Assembly (NCBI GenBank): GCA_963824985.1
Contig: CAWGRQ010000030.1
Location: 69,875-133,874 of the forward strand
Direction of reading: 5' to 3'
DNA length: 64,000 nucleotides
Source of the DNA: JAFNAG01 sp963824985
GTDB taxonomy: Bacteria; Acidobacteriota; UBA6911
Every line of letters starts with the position of its first letter. Position 1 is the stretch's first letter. Below, piece after piece: positions 54,234 through 64,000 of this stretch. The notes beneath the pieces are model-generated. The model made no database searches. It was not told the origin of the DNA and was given only the letters and a program-made list of their open reading frames with translations. Both the position numbers and the translations under genes were made by a program.

Positions 54234-56619
54234 TTGCGAAGGCCAAAAGCTCGCACGCTCATCATTGGTGGGCTGATCATCGCGGCGGCAGCCGTACTAT
54301 GGCAACTGGCTGCCAATCATTATCCCGGTATGGCAATTTTCCAAGGGCCGGCGAAGATCGCAATCGATTACCCGGGTGATGGGGCGATCTTCCCGCCCGA
54401 GTTTCCGGCTCCGACCTTTCTCTGGCGAGATCCGGACCAAAGAGCGACGGCGTGGATCATCGAGATAGCGTTTGCCGATGGCTTCGGCCGGCCTCCGGGC
54501 AGAATCGCGCGGCGAGCGACTCCGCATTGGGGAGATCGATCCTCGCTGTGTCTCCTCAGCGAATGAACCGCCCAAACTGACGCCCGAGCAGGCCGACGCG
54601 CATACCTGGACACCGGATGACGGCACTTGGGCCGCCATCAAGAAACGCTCGGTGCAGGGTGCGGCGAGTGTGACCATTTCGGGATACCGGGAGGGAAATC
54701 CGGATCGGATAGTTTCCCGAGCCCGCCTTACGATCCAGACCTCGGAAGACCCGGTTGGAGCGCCGATCTTTTACCGGGATGTGCCGCTCATGCCCTCGGA
54801 AACGGAGAAGGGTGTCATCAAGCCGCTGGCCACCAGATCGGTGCCGCTGATTGCATGGCGCCTGCGCGACGTCGGCGAGACCCGCAGCCGGTCTGTTGAT
54901 GGAGGGCCTTCACAGCTGTGCGAACTGCCATTCCATTTCGGCCGACGGAAAGAAGATGGGAATCGACGTGGACGGGCCGTTGAACGACAAGGGTCTGTAC
55001 GCCATCGTCCCGATCCAGCCGCATACGTCCATCCGCAACGAGGATGTGGTCGCGTGGAGCACCTTCCGGGGCAAACTGGGCGGCAAGTTACGTGTCGGCT
55101 TCATGTCGCAGATTTCGCCGGACGGACAGAATGTCGTGACCATGATCAACGATTCGGGCACCGACCAGTCGGAATACGAACGCCGGAGAAACCCTCTGGA
55201 TCTGATATCGACGTACTACGTCGCCAATTTCAAAGACTATCGTTTCCTCCAGGTGTTCTACCCGACGAAGGGAATTCTTGCCTGGTACAATCAAGCCGCG
55301 GGCCGGCTGCAGCCGCTGCCGGGCGCCGACGACCCGCGCTATGTGCAGACCAATGCCGTCTGGAGCCCGGATGGCAAGTACCTGGTCTTTGCCCGGGCCG
55401 AAGCGAGGGACGCCTACCCTCCGGGCGCGAAACTGGCCGCGTCGGCGAACGATCCGGACGAGACCCAGATCCGGTACGATCTTTACCGCATCCCCTTCAA
55501 CGACGGCCGGGGCGGCCGGGCGGAACCCATCGCCGGCGCATCGCAGAACGGCATGAGCAACAGCTTTCCCAAGGTCTCCCCAGACGGCCGCTGGATCGTC
55601 TATGTTCAGTGCCGCAACGGCTTGTTGATGCGTCCCGACAGCCAGCTCTATATCGTGCCGGCAGCCGGCGGCGAGGCGCGGCGGATGCGGTGCAACACCC
55701 CGCTCATGAACTCCTGGCACAGCTTCTCGCCGAATGGCCGCTGGCTGGTTTTTTCGTCAAAGAGCCGGTCGCCTTACACCCAGATGTTTCTGACCCATCT
55801 GGACGAAGAGGGAAACGACAGTCCGGCCATCCTGATCGAGAACGCGACGGCCGCCAACCGCGCCGTCAACATCCCTGAGTTTGTGAATATTGCTCCGGAG
55901 GGGCTGCTGACGATGGACGCCCCCGCCACCGATTATTACCGGGTCGTGGATATCGCATCGGAAATGTTGAAAAACGGGCAATATGAGGCATCCATTCCGG
56001 AGTGGGAGAAGGCCCTGGCGCTCGGTCCTTCAGAAGCAATGGTTCACAACAATTACGGAGTGGCCCTGGCCGAGACCGGGAGAGTCGAGGAAGCCATCGC
56101 CCATTACCGGAAGGCAATCGAGCTCAGCCCCCGTTATCCCGAGGCATACAACAATCTTGGGGAAGCTCTGGCCGGCAGGGGAAGGTTCGATGAAGCGATC
56201 GCCGATTTCGAGAAAGCACTGCAACTGGATCCCCAACATGCCGGCGCCCGCTCCAATCTCGGAGCCATTCTCGCTCAACAAGGGCAAGATCGATCAAGCC
56301 ATTCCCCACCTGCAAAAGGCAATCGAGCTTAACCCTGATGCAGCCGGCCCCCAAAAGAACCTCGGGCTGGCCCTTGCGAACAAAAGGGAGATTTGAGGAA
56401 GCGACGCGCTCTCTGGAGCAGGCAGCGAAACTGTCAGGCGGCCGGGACCCCGGGGTGCTCGACCTGCTGGGCCGGGCCTATGCGGAACTGGGGCGATTTC
56501 CGGAAGCCGTCGAGACCGAACGCCAGGCGCTGGCCATCGCGACCCAACAGAAAAACTTCCAGCTCGTGGAAGCGCTAAAAGGGAGGATTGCATTATATGA
56601 ATCCCGCAGGAAGCGATGA
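54234..56619 (+). pseudogene. Heme-site PD40/WD40-TPR membrane protein, frameshifted
   Basis: Starts at TTG 54234 (TGGAGG upstream) with the membrane anchor TLIIGGLIIAAAAVLWQLA. Five frame segments join near 54470, 54850-54890, 56270 and 56390. The protein has an N-terminal beta domain (PGDGAIFPPEFPAPTFLWRD), a c-type heme site HSCANCHSISADGKKM, PD40/TolB-like propeller blades (SPDGKYLVFARAEA, SPDGRWIVYVQCR, SPNGRWLVFSSKS) and C-terminal TPRs (NNYGVALAETGRVEEAIAHY, NNLGEALAGRGRFDEAIADF). Family members are periplasmic cytochrome-like PD40-TPR proteins common in Bacteroidetes and Acidobacteria. Frames are otherwise open, so damage is limited to four indels. Function unknown. Confidence 0.78.
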
Positions 56620-56636
56620 CGGCACAGACAAATAGT

Positions 56637-56782
56637 GCATCTGTTTAGCCGATGCTGAACAGCAGAACGCAAAGACGCAAGGACGCAAAGAGATTCCTTT
56701 CGGTTCGCGGGCATCGGCGCCCTTGCGCCTTTGCGTCTCTGCGTTTTGCTTCTTCATCCATTTGATTTGGCTAAACAATAAC
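56637..56782 (+). mobile_element. MITE-like element, copy F (short form, imperfect 8-bp target duplication)
   Basis: A 146-bp copy oriented like copy A, GCATCTGTTTAGCC to GGCTAAACAATAAC. Flanks CAAATAGT (56629-56636) and CAAAAAGT (56783-56790) match at 7 of 8 positions. The central stem is absent. It lies 17 bp after the PD40-TPR gene stop codon. Confidence 0.8.
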
Positions 56783-56858
56783 CAAAAAGTATTTCCCCGC
56801 AGAATTGGCAGTCTTGTCCTGTCCCGCATTCTGAAGTTGGAAAGCATGACCATCAAGC

Positions 56859-56892
56859 AAAAAGGGGCAAGCCCGAAGGCTTGCCCCTTTTT
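56859..56892 (-). terminator. Intrinsic terminator after the TonB-dependent receptor gene
   Basis: AAAAAGGGGCAAGCC (56859-56873) pairs with GGCTTGCCCCTTTTT (56878-56892) around a 4-nt loop. Read on the minus strand it follows the receptor stop at 56906 and ends in a T-run; it is symmetric and could also work on the plus strand. Confidence 0.85.
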
Positions 56893-56905
56893 CATTGCAG
56901 GTAAG

Positions 56906-59900
56906 TCAGCGGATCAGAAGTCGTAGCGGATGGCGAACTGCATCCGCCGCGGATCGTTGCGCTGACTCGAAATCCGACCCCAGGTGGAGGTTTGGGTCAT
57001 GCTCATGCTGGGATTGCCCAAAACCACGCTGTTGGTCATGTTGAACGTTTCCCATCGGATCTGGATGGCATGCCCTTCTTTGTAGGGCATCTTGAATGAT
57101 TTGGCCAGCGCGGAATCGATGTTCCAATTTCCCCAGGTTCGGATGTCGTTGCGCAATCCACCCTCGCCGGGGAAACTCTGCCGGTAGGCAGCAATCGAGG
57201 CGATGGCGTCCGCCTGAGTGGCGAACCCGCTGACGTTCAGGCTGCCGGTTGACAACGTTCCGTTCTTGTTGATGACCGGAGTTCGGGAACGGCAATCCGG
57301 TAGGCACGGCCGGGTTGCTGAGCTGCCAGTTGGTGGGCCACACGGAACCCGTGCTGGTGCTGGTCGTGGTGGCGGACGATTGCCTGTATGTCCCCGAAAC
57401 CTGCCAGCCGCCGACGATGGCATCCAGGAACTTGTTCATCTGGCTGCCGAACCTCATGCCGCGGCCGAAGGGAAGCATGTACACGCCGTAGGCGTTAACC
57501 GAGTGCAGCGTGTCGTAATCCGAAACCGCGCGCCTTTCGCCCGGATTCCAGGAATTGGTGATGACTCCCCCGCCCCACGAGCCGGAGTTTTCGTTGCCCG
57601 AGGCGAGATCGATGGACTTGCTGAGCGTATAGTTGAAATCGAACTGCAGGTTATTGGTGAACCGCTTGCGCACGGTCAGCTGGGCGGCGTGGTAATTGCC
57701 GCTCCCGATGGAGCTTCTTGCGGACAGCGCGCCGAACTGGTTGGTGAACATCGCGTCCGGGCCCAGAACGGAACAATTGAGAGTACCGGACCCTGCCGTC
57801 AGTACGGAAGGTGGTGCCGGTGGTGGTGCAGGTGAAATCCATGGCCTGCAGGACGTTGGTGAAGTCCCCCTTATTGCTGCTGCGGACGTAGAAATTGGCG
57901 ATATTCTGCGTGGCGGTAAAACCGCCGCCCGCCGCACCCGCCCAGAGGTTTTCAAAGTAGGCAATCGGGAGCGATCCGCGTGTAGGATGTGGCGCGGCTT
58001 CCATCCTGCAGGTCGATGTAGGTGGCCATCTTCTGCATAGCCTCGAAGTAGGTCATGCCGGACGCCGGGTCCTTGAGGTTGGTGGGCATGGCCACGTCGC
58101 GATTGATCAGCGAATGCCGCGAGAGGCGGCCGACGTACGAGGCCTGAACGAAGAGGCCCTTGCCGAAATCGCGGCCCCAGCTGAAATTCATGTTCATCGT
58201 GTAGGGCGCTTTCAGCTGATCATCGATGCTGTTGGTGATCGCGAAGGCGTCCTGGGGATACGTTGCCGGAAATCCGGCCGGCGGCGCCGCCGGGAGGTAG
58301 GCAGTCGGAATCTGGTAGAAATCCGTAAACCGGGGAGCATTGAATGCATCCAGGGTGTTGAGCGGATTGCTGAGCGACGTCGAGAGACCGAACATCGTGG
58401 AGGCGAAATTGGCCGCCAGCGGCTGCCCGATCAGGTCGTAGTACAGCCCGAATCCCGCCCGAATGGAAGTCTTCCCGGATTCGCCGAACAGAAACTTGGC
58501 GAACCCGCTGTTCCCGCTGGGGGAATACGCCAGGCCGAGCCGCGGAGACCAGTTTTTGAAATCCGGGTAGAGCTGCCTTCCGCCCGGCATGCTGGACCAG
58601 AATGAAGGAAATGTCACCGGCTCCCGCCTGTGAGAGACCCGCTTCGGCCAGAGCGCCGCGCTGCCCGAGCCAATCGGCGAGCGGAATGTTGGGGGAAGTC
58701 TGCTGGCCGTTGGTTTCGTGAACCGCCGGCATGATCGAATACCGGATACCTCCCGTTATGGTCAGGTTGTCGTGGATCTTCCAGCTGTCCTGCGCGTACA
58801 GCTCGTACTCCTTGCCCACAAAATCCAGATTGACATACCCGCCCTGGGGGACAACCATCGCGCTCCCGTCCAGTATTAGCCACGTATTTGTAATTGGCAT
58901 TGATCTGGCTGATCAGGCCAAGCAGCCGCGGCCATGGCGTAAGTGTAGCTTATGGTATCACCGCTCAGAAGCCCGCCGGGGATGTTCTGGTAAAGCTCGG
59001 CGCCGCTCCCCGCCAGACCGGATGCGTTCGTGGTCGCGCTGTGGAACGTGTTGTTGCGGTTCGTCTGGTTCGAGATGGCGCGAATCGTAACCGCCGAAAC
59101 GGAGATCGTGGCCCGATTTGATCCAGGAGAAGTCATCGCTGATCGTATGAACCGGGACGATCCGCTTCGTGTTGGTGCCGGTCGCGTAGATGTTATCGTA
59201 TCCGCGGAACGTGGTAACGGGGGAATTCTGCAGGCCGGTGCTCTCTCCGCCCTGCCGGGTGAGTCCGTACTTGAAGGAATTAACCATGTTGGGACGCATC
59301 ACCCAGGTGTACCCGGCCGCGAGCCCCTTGTTATTGCTGAGCGTTACCGATGACGGCATCTGACCCGGAAATTGCGGCGTGCCGTCGGAGTGGTCGTTCT
59401 GCAGGGTGCCGCGCACGCTGATCTGGTGCTTGCCGGCCGCGTCCGCGACGTAATCCACTTTCGAAATGTAGGTATCCTGCTTGGTGTGCCGCGGCGCGTT
59501 GAACTGAAACGTGCAGGTGTTCAGAAGGTCGCCCGATCCGGCAACGTTGCATTTCGGGTACAGGTTGAATACCTTCAATGAGTTGGGATTGAGCCCAATG
59601 CCCGTCGGATCGACGATACTGCTTGATCTCGTCGGGACCGATCTTCCTGAGCGCGCCCGTCTTGTCGTGGTAAGTTGACGATCCCGTTGCGCAGGTCGTC
59701 GGTCGGGACCGTGCGATTCTGGACGCTGGCGCTGGCATCGCGCCGGCCCTCGTAGTTGGCGAAGATGAACAGCCGGTTCTTGATGATCGGGCCTCCGAAC
59801 GAGGCGCCGAAGATGTTTATCTTCAACGCGGGAATCGGTGCCTTGCACTTGTCCCATTCCGTCGCCAGCTGCTGCGGGGTGCAAGGATTATGTGGGTAAG

Positions 59901-60697
59901 TCAGTTGAGACAGGCGCAATGTTGCGGTTGGTGAAGAAGTTGTTCGCGACGAAATTCTCGTTGCGATTGTACCAGTACATCGAGCCGTGAAATTCGTTGG
60001 TGCCGCTCTTGGTCACCAGGGCGATGTCGGCGCCGGAACCGCGTCCCTGTTCCGCATTCGAGTTGGTGGTCGTGGTGCGGAATTCCTGGACCGAGTCGAG
60101 CGTCACGCGCAGCACCGGGTTCGTCACGTTGCGATTGACCTGGTCGTTGATGTCGACGCCGTCGAGAGTGACGTTGGCCTGATCCGACTTGCCGCCATTG
60201 ACGTTCCCATCTTCAGTGACGCCGGGCTGGAGCAGGAGCAGGTTGACGACGTTGCGGGCGTACGACGGGAGCTGCACGATGGCCGAACCGGCGATCGCAT
60301 TGCCCAGCGTGGCGTCCGAGGTATTGACCATCGCCGCGGAGGCCGTGACCGTGACCGTTTCGGAGACGCCACCGACCTTCTCAAAATTGATGTTGAGCGT
60401 GGCGGGCGTGTTGACCTGCAACCGGATGTCTTTGACTTCGGCGGAAGTAAATCCCGTCTTTTTTGCCGTCAATTCCCAGGTACCTGGCGTGATTTGAGGG
60501 AAAGTGTACACCCCCGAATCGTTGGTGACGGCTTCACGCTGAGCTCCGGTTTGGGTGTTGACGATGGTGATCGTCGCCCCCGGAACAACGCCCCCTGACG
60601 GATCCTTGACCACTCCCGTCAGCGAGGTGGAGCTTTGTCCGAACAGGCAAGGCGTCAGCAAAAGGAAAATCAAAACTGACAAACCCCGAATTCGCAT
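56906..60697 (-). pseudogene. TonB-dependent receptor (Oar/CarboxypepD_reg-like), frameshifted
   Basis: The nine frame segments make a protein of about 1,260 residues. N-terminus: signal (LSVLIFLLLTPCLFGQ), CarboxypepD_reg-like Ig domain (TGVVKDPSGGVVPGATITIV, SGVYTFPQITPGTWELTA), then a plug (SETVTVTASAAMVNT, LPSYARNVVNLLLLQPGVTE, VTLDGVDIND). Outer-membrane beta-barrel strands follow to the C-terminal RRMQFAIRYDF, ending in Phe as expected for an outer-membrane barrel. Eight frame changes (near 59905, 59690, 59120, 58900, 58620, 57990, 57800 and 57310) interrupt an otherwise open reading. Such Oar-like receptors are very numerous in Acidobacteria and Bacteroidetes and import polymers or siderophores. 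Error or decay cannot be told apart here. Confidence 0.85.
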
Positions 60698-61102
60698 ATC
60701 TAAATTCTCCTTCTTTTATAGTAGCTGCCAAAAAGCTCAGAAGAGCCACTTTCTCCCCGGCTTGGAGGCAAAACCACTGATGTCGTCCCCTCGGATCGAG
60801 AAGCTACCCCGCCAGGATCAGGCACGACGCCGCTCGAAAATCCGGAATCAGAGCATGAGGCTTCCAGCCTTCTTGCTTGGATATTTCCCATTCATGGGTC
60901 TGATTATTGTCAGAAATCGTCTCATGTCAAACAGAATATCCCAGGCGGGCGATCCAATGCCGAAGGCGTCTCGGGATGGAGGGAACGTCCGGCGGCAGGC
61001 AAATCCCACTCGCCGGATGGGTTTTGGGCATTAGCGATTTCTAATGCAGGAAACATCGAGGAGCGCCGGGCGGGCGTTCGGCGCCCGATTTCAGGAAACG
61101 GA
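60698..61102. other. Intergenic region, no gene seen
   Basis: About 400 bp between the TPR protein gene and the receptor gene, both on the minus strand. Overlapping ORFs up to 160 codons have no ribosome-binding site or family pattern. The region presumably contains the receptor promoter, just above 60697 (the run TTCTCCTTCTTTTATAGTAG around 60705-60722 includes a GGAGAA site on the minus strand). Confidence 0.5.
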
Positions 61103-62092
61103 TCAGAGCTTCTTGTTGTCCCGGATATAGGTTTCGAGCTTCTTTTTTTCAGGATAATCCGGTTTTTTCGCCAGGAATTTTTCGTACTCGGCGGCTGCCC
61201 GGTCTTTGAGGCCGGCGGCATCATACAATGCAGCCAGGCTCAGATGGGCCTCTGCCTGACCGGCCGGATCAAGGCGGGCAGCTTCTTCCAATTCCCGGAC
61301 TGCCAGTGATCCCTTTTTGATGCGCAGGTAGGATTCACCCAGGAAACGGCGGGCTTCGGCTGACTCGGGATGAGCGCCGATCAGCTGACTCAATGTGCTT
61401 ATGGCGGCCTCGTAATTCTTCTGGTTGAAGTTGAGCTTGCCGAGATTCAACAGCGCCAGCGGATAGGAGGGTTGTTCCTCGAGGGCGCGCTTGAATATGG
61501 TTTCAGCCTCACTCAGATTTCCCTGTGCAAACAGCACCGTCCCGAGTTCGGTCCACGCCTCAAAATCCTTGGGGTCTGCCGCCACAATCGTCCTTAAGAT
61601 CTTCGCCGCCTCACCATAGCTCTTTTTGCCCGTCGCGGCCTGAGCCTGCGCCATCAGGGTGGCATTCGCGGCCGGGCGCGAATAGACATCCTTGGCGGAA
61701 ATCCCTCCCATTTTGGGGGTTGCGTGACTTGCCGTCCCCCCCCACTGGACTTCGATGTTTTTGCGCACTTCGGTGTTGCGGTCATACATCAGGGTAAAGG
61801 GGACGCGCAGGATACTTTCGCCGTTGGCTTCTACGACGAATTCCCAGTCGCCATTGCCGACCCGTTGAAACTGATACGTGCCGCCACTGGCCACTGACTG
61901 GCGGGCAAATACGCTCCTGTCGCTTCCATAAAGGAGGAGGAATAACGAATCTGGCGGTTGGACGCCAGGCGCCGACCTGACGGTAAAGGTCCCAAACAGA
62001 GTGACGGTAACGCCCGGTGTAAACTGGGCCGAGGCTGAACAGGGGAACAGCAAAACGGCAAGAAACGGAAAAAGTGGAAAATAGTGTCGCAT
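61103..62092 (-). CDS. Secreted TPR protein
   Basis: A 329-residue protein; start at 62092 follows GAGGGGGTAACG and gives a signal (MRHYFPLFPFLAVLLFPCSASA). Residues 24-120 form a beta-rich domain (VTVTLFGTFTVRSAPG, RVGNGDWEFVVEANGE) like a carboxypeptidase-regulatory fold. Residues about 150-310 contain four to five TPR units (EAWTELGTVLFAQGNLSEAE, ALLNLGKLNFNQKNYEAAIS, ARRFLGESYLRIKKGSLAVR, AHLSLAALYDAAGLKDRAAA). The C-terminus (EKKKLETYIRDNKKL) is charged. Such proteins scaffold periplasmic complexes; the partner is unknown. It is located upstream of the TonB receptor on the same strand but 400 bp apart. Confidence 0.82.
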   Translation of the reverse strand: MRHYFPLFPFLAVLLFPCSASAQFTPGVTVTLFGTFTVRSAPGVQPPDSLFLLLYGSDRSVFARQSVASGGTYQFQRVGNGDWEFVVEANGESILRVPFTLMYDRNTEVRKNIEVQWGGTASHATPKMGGISAKDVYSRPAANATLMAQAQAATGKKSYGEAAKILRTIVAADPKDFEAWTELGTVLFAQGNLSEAETIFKRALEEQPSYPLALLNLGKLNFNQKNYEAAISTLSQLIGAHPESAEARRFLGESYLRIKKGSLAVRELEEAARLDPAGQAEAHLSLAALYDAAGLKDRAAAEYEKFLAKKPDYPEKKKLETYIRDNKKL

Positions 62093-62309
62093 ATCGTTAC
62101 CCCCTCGCGATTCGCTCATTGTAACCCATCGCGAGTGGGCAACACCAATCTTGTTGCCTCAGCCCTCCCCGGCCTTGAAGGAATTGTCGCGGCGGATCCC
62201 GTTTCATTATAGAATCTGCACTAGTATGCGCATGCTAAACTAGGTAGTGTCTGTCGCGAAACTCGCTCCAGGCCCCGGAGGGGCGCCAAGAGAGTAGCCC
62301 CGGGCAAGC

Positions 62310-62539
62310 TCCGCCTCCGACCGGGTCGGATTGAATAACCTGTGACTGTGGGCGGCCACGAGCGGTATCCTGGACGCGAGCATAGCCGCAGTCAAGGCCC
62401 TTTACACATTCGTGCTTATGCCGCTTGGCAAGCATGGCTCCGGGAAGGCATTGAACATTGGCGAGGCTTTTTGGCACTCCCCTAGGCTAGATTCTGCAGT
62501 TGGCCGACCCGGGCGGATGTGCTCAGAAAGGAATGGAAA
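62310..62539 (+). ncRNA. Candidate bridge-RNA region of IS110 copy 2
   Basis: The non-coding left part reads the same as that of copy 1 and contains the same GGCAAGC segment, here at 62427-62433. See copy 1 for reasoning; structure was not computed. Confidence 0.4.
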
Positions 62540-63958
62540 ATGGAGGAAGGCCGCGATGTTCAAGGAGGAAATAGCAAACAGATTGCAGGACTCCCAGTGA
62601 TTCGACCGGAAGTAGCGGGGATCGATTTGGGCAGTGAACAACACTGGGTTTGCGCTCCGACGCTGGACCGATCCGCTCGGGAAGTAGCCACTTTCGGAGC
62701 TACAACTCCAGAGCTGATCCGGATGGCTCAGTGGCTTAAAGAGCGTAACATCGAATCGATAGCAATGGAGAGCACGGGGGTCTACTGGATTGCTCCACAC
62801 GAGGTCCTGGAGGCGGCGGGTTTCGAAATACTGTTAGTCGATACCCGGCAATTGGCACGCGTACCTGGGCGCGACAAAAAAACGGACGCCAAAGACTGCG
62901 AGTGGATTCAACGGCTCCATAGCTGCGGACTGCTCAGGGGTTCATTTCGCCCTGCGGAGGCCATATGCATGTTGCGGACCCTGGTGCGAGACAAGGCCAT
63001 CCTGGTGGCCGATTCATCCGACTGGCTGCGCAGGATGCAAAAGAGCCTGGACCAGATGAATGTGCGGGTGCACCGGGCGGTTTCCGATATTGATGGGGTG
63101 ACCGGCATGAAGATTCTACGAGCCATCGCAGCGGGAGAGCGCGACCCCATGAAACTGGCCCAGCTGCGTGACTGGCGCTGCCGCAAGAGCGAAGAGGAAA
63201 TCGCCAACCAGTTGACCGGGCACTGGCGCGAGGACCACCTGTTCAGTCTGCGGCAGTCATTGCAAATGTACGACGCTTTCCAGCAGCGCGTTGCCGATTA
63301 CGACCGGGAGATTTTACGAAAGCTCGCCGAGCTGCAGCGGCAGGAGTGCCGACAACAGCCTCCTCCGACCGTGAAAAATCCACATAAAGCAAGAGCGATC
63401 AAAAAACGGGGCGAAGAGCCCATGCGAGAGGCGCTGTATCGCATGAGCGGAGCGGACCTAACCAGCATCGACGCCATCGGTGTAGAAACCGTCCTGGTGG
63501 TCGTGAGCGAATACGGTCCCACTTTAAGCGATTTCCCGACGGAGAAACACTTTGTCTCGCACGCCACCCTGGCACCCCATAGACCCATCAGCGGAGGCAA
63601 ACCCGTCAAAAAGAAAAGGCGGAACACGGCGAGTACGCGCGTTGCCGCTGCCCTACGGATGGCGGCACTGTCACTGCGTAACAGCGCAACGGCGTTGGGA
63701 GCTTACTATCGAAAGATCGCGCGAAGTCGTGGAGGAGACGTTGCCGTATTTGCGAGCGCAAGAAAGTTGGCCACTCTGATTTACCGCCTGCTGCGGTGGG
63801 GCCAGCCATACGTCGATGAAGGTGTAGAAGCATTTGAAAAGCGCTACCGCGAGAGCCGGATCAACTCCCTGAAGGCCAGAGCCAAGGAACTCGGATATCA
63901 ATTAGTCGCTGGTCCTAATGCTTCGGCCCCCGAGCCAGCCACGGGTTTAGTCACAGGC
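62310..63958 (+). mobile_element. IS110-family insertion sequence, copy 2
   Basis: Same 1,650-bp element as copy 1 at an exact offset of 24,591 bp. It splits a REP-like palindrome of the same type: left arm TAGCCCCGGGCAAGC (62295-62309) and right arm GCGAAGCGCAGCCCGGGGTT (63961-63980). The left junction is GGCAAGC and the right GGCTAGC. The sequence outside the arms differs from copy 1 (TAGGCCGAAAG here), showing two independent insertions. Confidence 0.88.
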
Positions 63959-63961
63959 TAG
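62540..63961 (+). CDS. IS110-family DEDD transposase
   Basis: 473 residues from ATG 62540, identical to copy 1 except Asn for Asp in the segment EEEIA(N/D)QLTGHW and the end. The catalytic Asp29, Glu77, Asp116 and Asp119 and the C-terminal PISGGK Ser are all present. The TAG stop (63959-63961) lies in the right junction GGCTAGC, so the stop is part of the element end or supplied by the target. This is probably the standard-length protein. Copy 1 has AAG here and runs on for about 27 residues. Confidence 0.92.
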   Translation: MEEGRDVQGGNSKQIAGLPVIRPEVAGIDLGSEQHWVCAPTLDRSAREVATFGATTPELIRMAQWLKERNIESIAMESTGVYWIAPHEVLEAAGFEILLVDTRQLARVPGRDKKTDAKDCEWIQRLHSCGLLRGSFRPAEAICMLRTLVRDKAILVADSSDWLRRMQKSLDQMNVRVHRAVSDIDGVTGMKILRAIAAGERDPMKLAQLRDWRCRKSEEEIANQLTGHWREDHLFSLRQSLQMYDAFQQRVADYDREILRKLAELQRQECRQQPPPTVKNPHKARAIKKRGEEPMREALYRMSGADLTSIDAIGVETVLVVVSEYGPTLSDFPTEKHFVSHATLAPHRPISGGKPVKKKRRNTASTRVAAALRMAALSLRNSATALGAYYRKIARSRGGDVAVFASARKLATLIYRLLRWGQPYVDEGVEAFEKRYRESRINSLKARAKELGYQLVAGPNASAPEPATGLVTG

Positions 63962-64000
63962 CGAAGCGCAGCCCGGGGTTAGGCCGAAAGTCATCGCAGA

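Overview
The window is high-GC DNA of a Gram-negative bacterium. It carries a TonB-dependent receptor of the carboxypeptidase-regulatory/Oar type, large secreted proteins with BACON and pre-peptidase-like domains, a VPS10/BNR-type exoprotein, an S9 peptidase, a two-domain M16 peptidase, a GH51 arabinofuranosidase, a PD40/TPR protein with a heme-binding site, and an IS110 element seated in REP-like palindromes. Together these point to an Acidobacteriota-like soil or sediment heterotroph. That is an inference from gene families; no rRNA or tRNA gene was found in the window.

Layout. 1-4.2 kb (minus strand): a LiaF-like membrane protein, a LytS-type sensor kinase and the start of its response regulator, next to an OPT-family transporter. 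4.2-9.2 kb: palindromes, a Tat-exported DUF362 protein with a small secreted partner, transketolase, and a small conserved protein whose end lies inside a mobile repeat. 9.2-14.5 kb: an MgtA/MgtB-type P-type ATPase, a gene remnant, a small membrane protein, a mobile repeat and a stand-alone reverse transcriptase with a helical C-terminal domain. 14.6-25.2 kb: M16 and S9 peptidases, then an aromatic amino acid operon (DAHP synthase, prephenate dehydrogenase fused to chorismate mutase, a DHCW-type cupin) preceded by a Tyr/Trp leader peptide and attenuator, then a metalloprotease. 25.4-32.7 kb: a large secreted DUF5695-like protein, a tetraheme cytochrome, GH51 and a PilZ protein. 32.8-62.1 kb: a PhzF gene and four very large exoprotein or receptor genes, all broken by frameshifts, interspersed with intact genes for a CoA ligase/acetyltransferase, an NlpC/P60-like protein, a methyltransferase and a TPR protein. 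IS110 copies lie at 37.7-39.4 kb and 62.3-64.0 kb.

Three things deserve attention. (1) The reverse transcriptase has intact catalytic aspartates, a Trp at the usual Tyr/Phe position of motif C and no maturase or nuclease domain; it resembles the defence-associated (Abi/UG/DRT) class. (2) The aromatic operon has a textbook attenuator: promoter, 18-residue leader peptide with four Tyr and one Trp, antiterminator overlapping the leader stop codon, and a terminator hairpin. (3) A family of non-autonomous repeats is present in six copies, four with 8-bp target duplications; the full-length copies carry a 32-bp internal stem, and two stem base pairs covary between copies. A second MITE-like element and the REP-targeted IS110 pair, with a candidate bridge-RNA region, complete the mobile DNA.

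Frameshifts. At least 26 apparent frameshifts fall in five genes between 32.9 and 60.7 kb, while neighbouring genes are intact. The affected genes are annotated here as pseudogenes, but assembly or consensus error is a live alternative.
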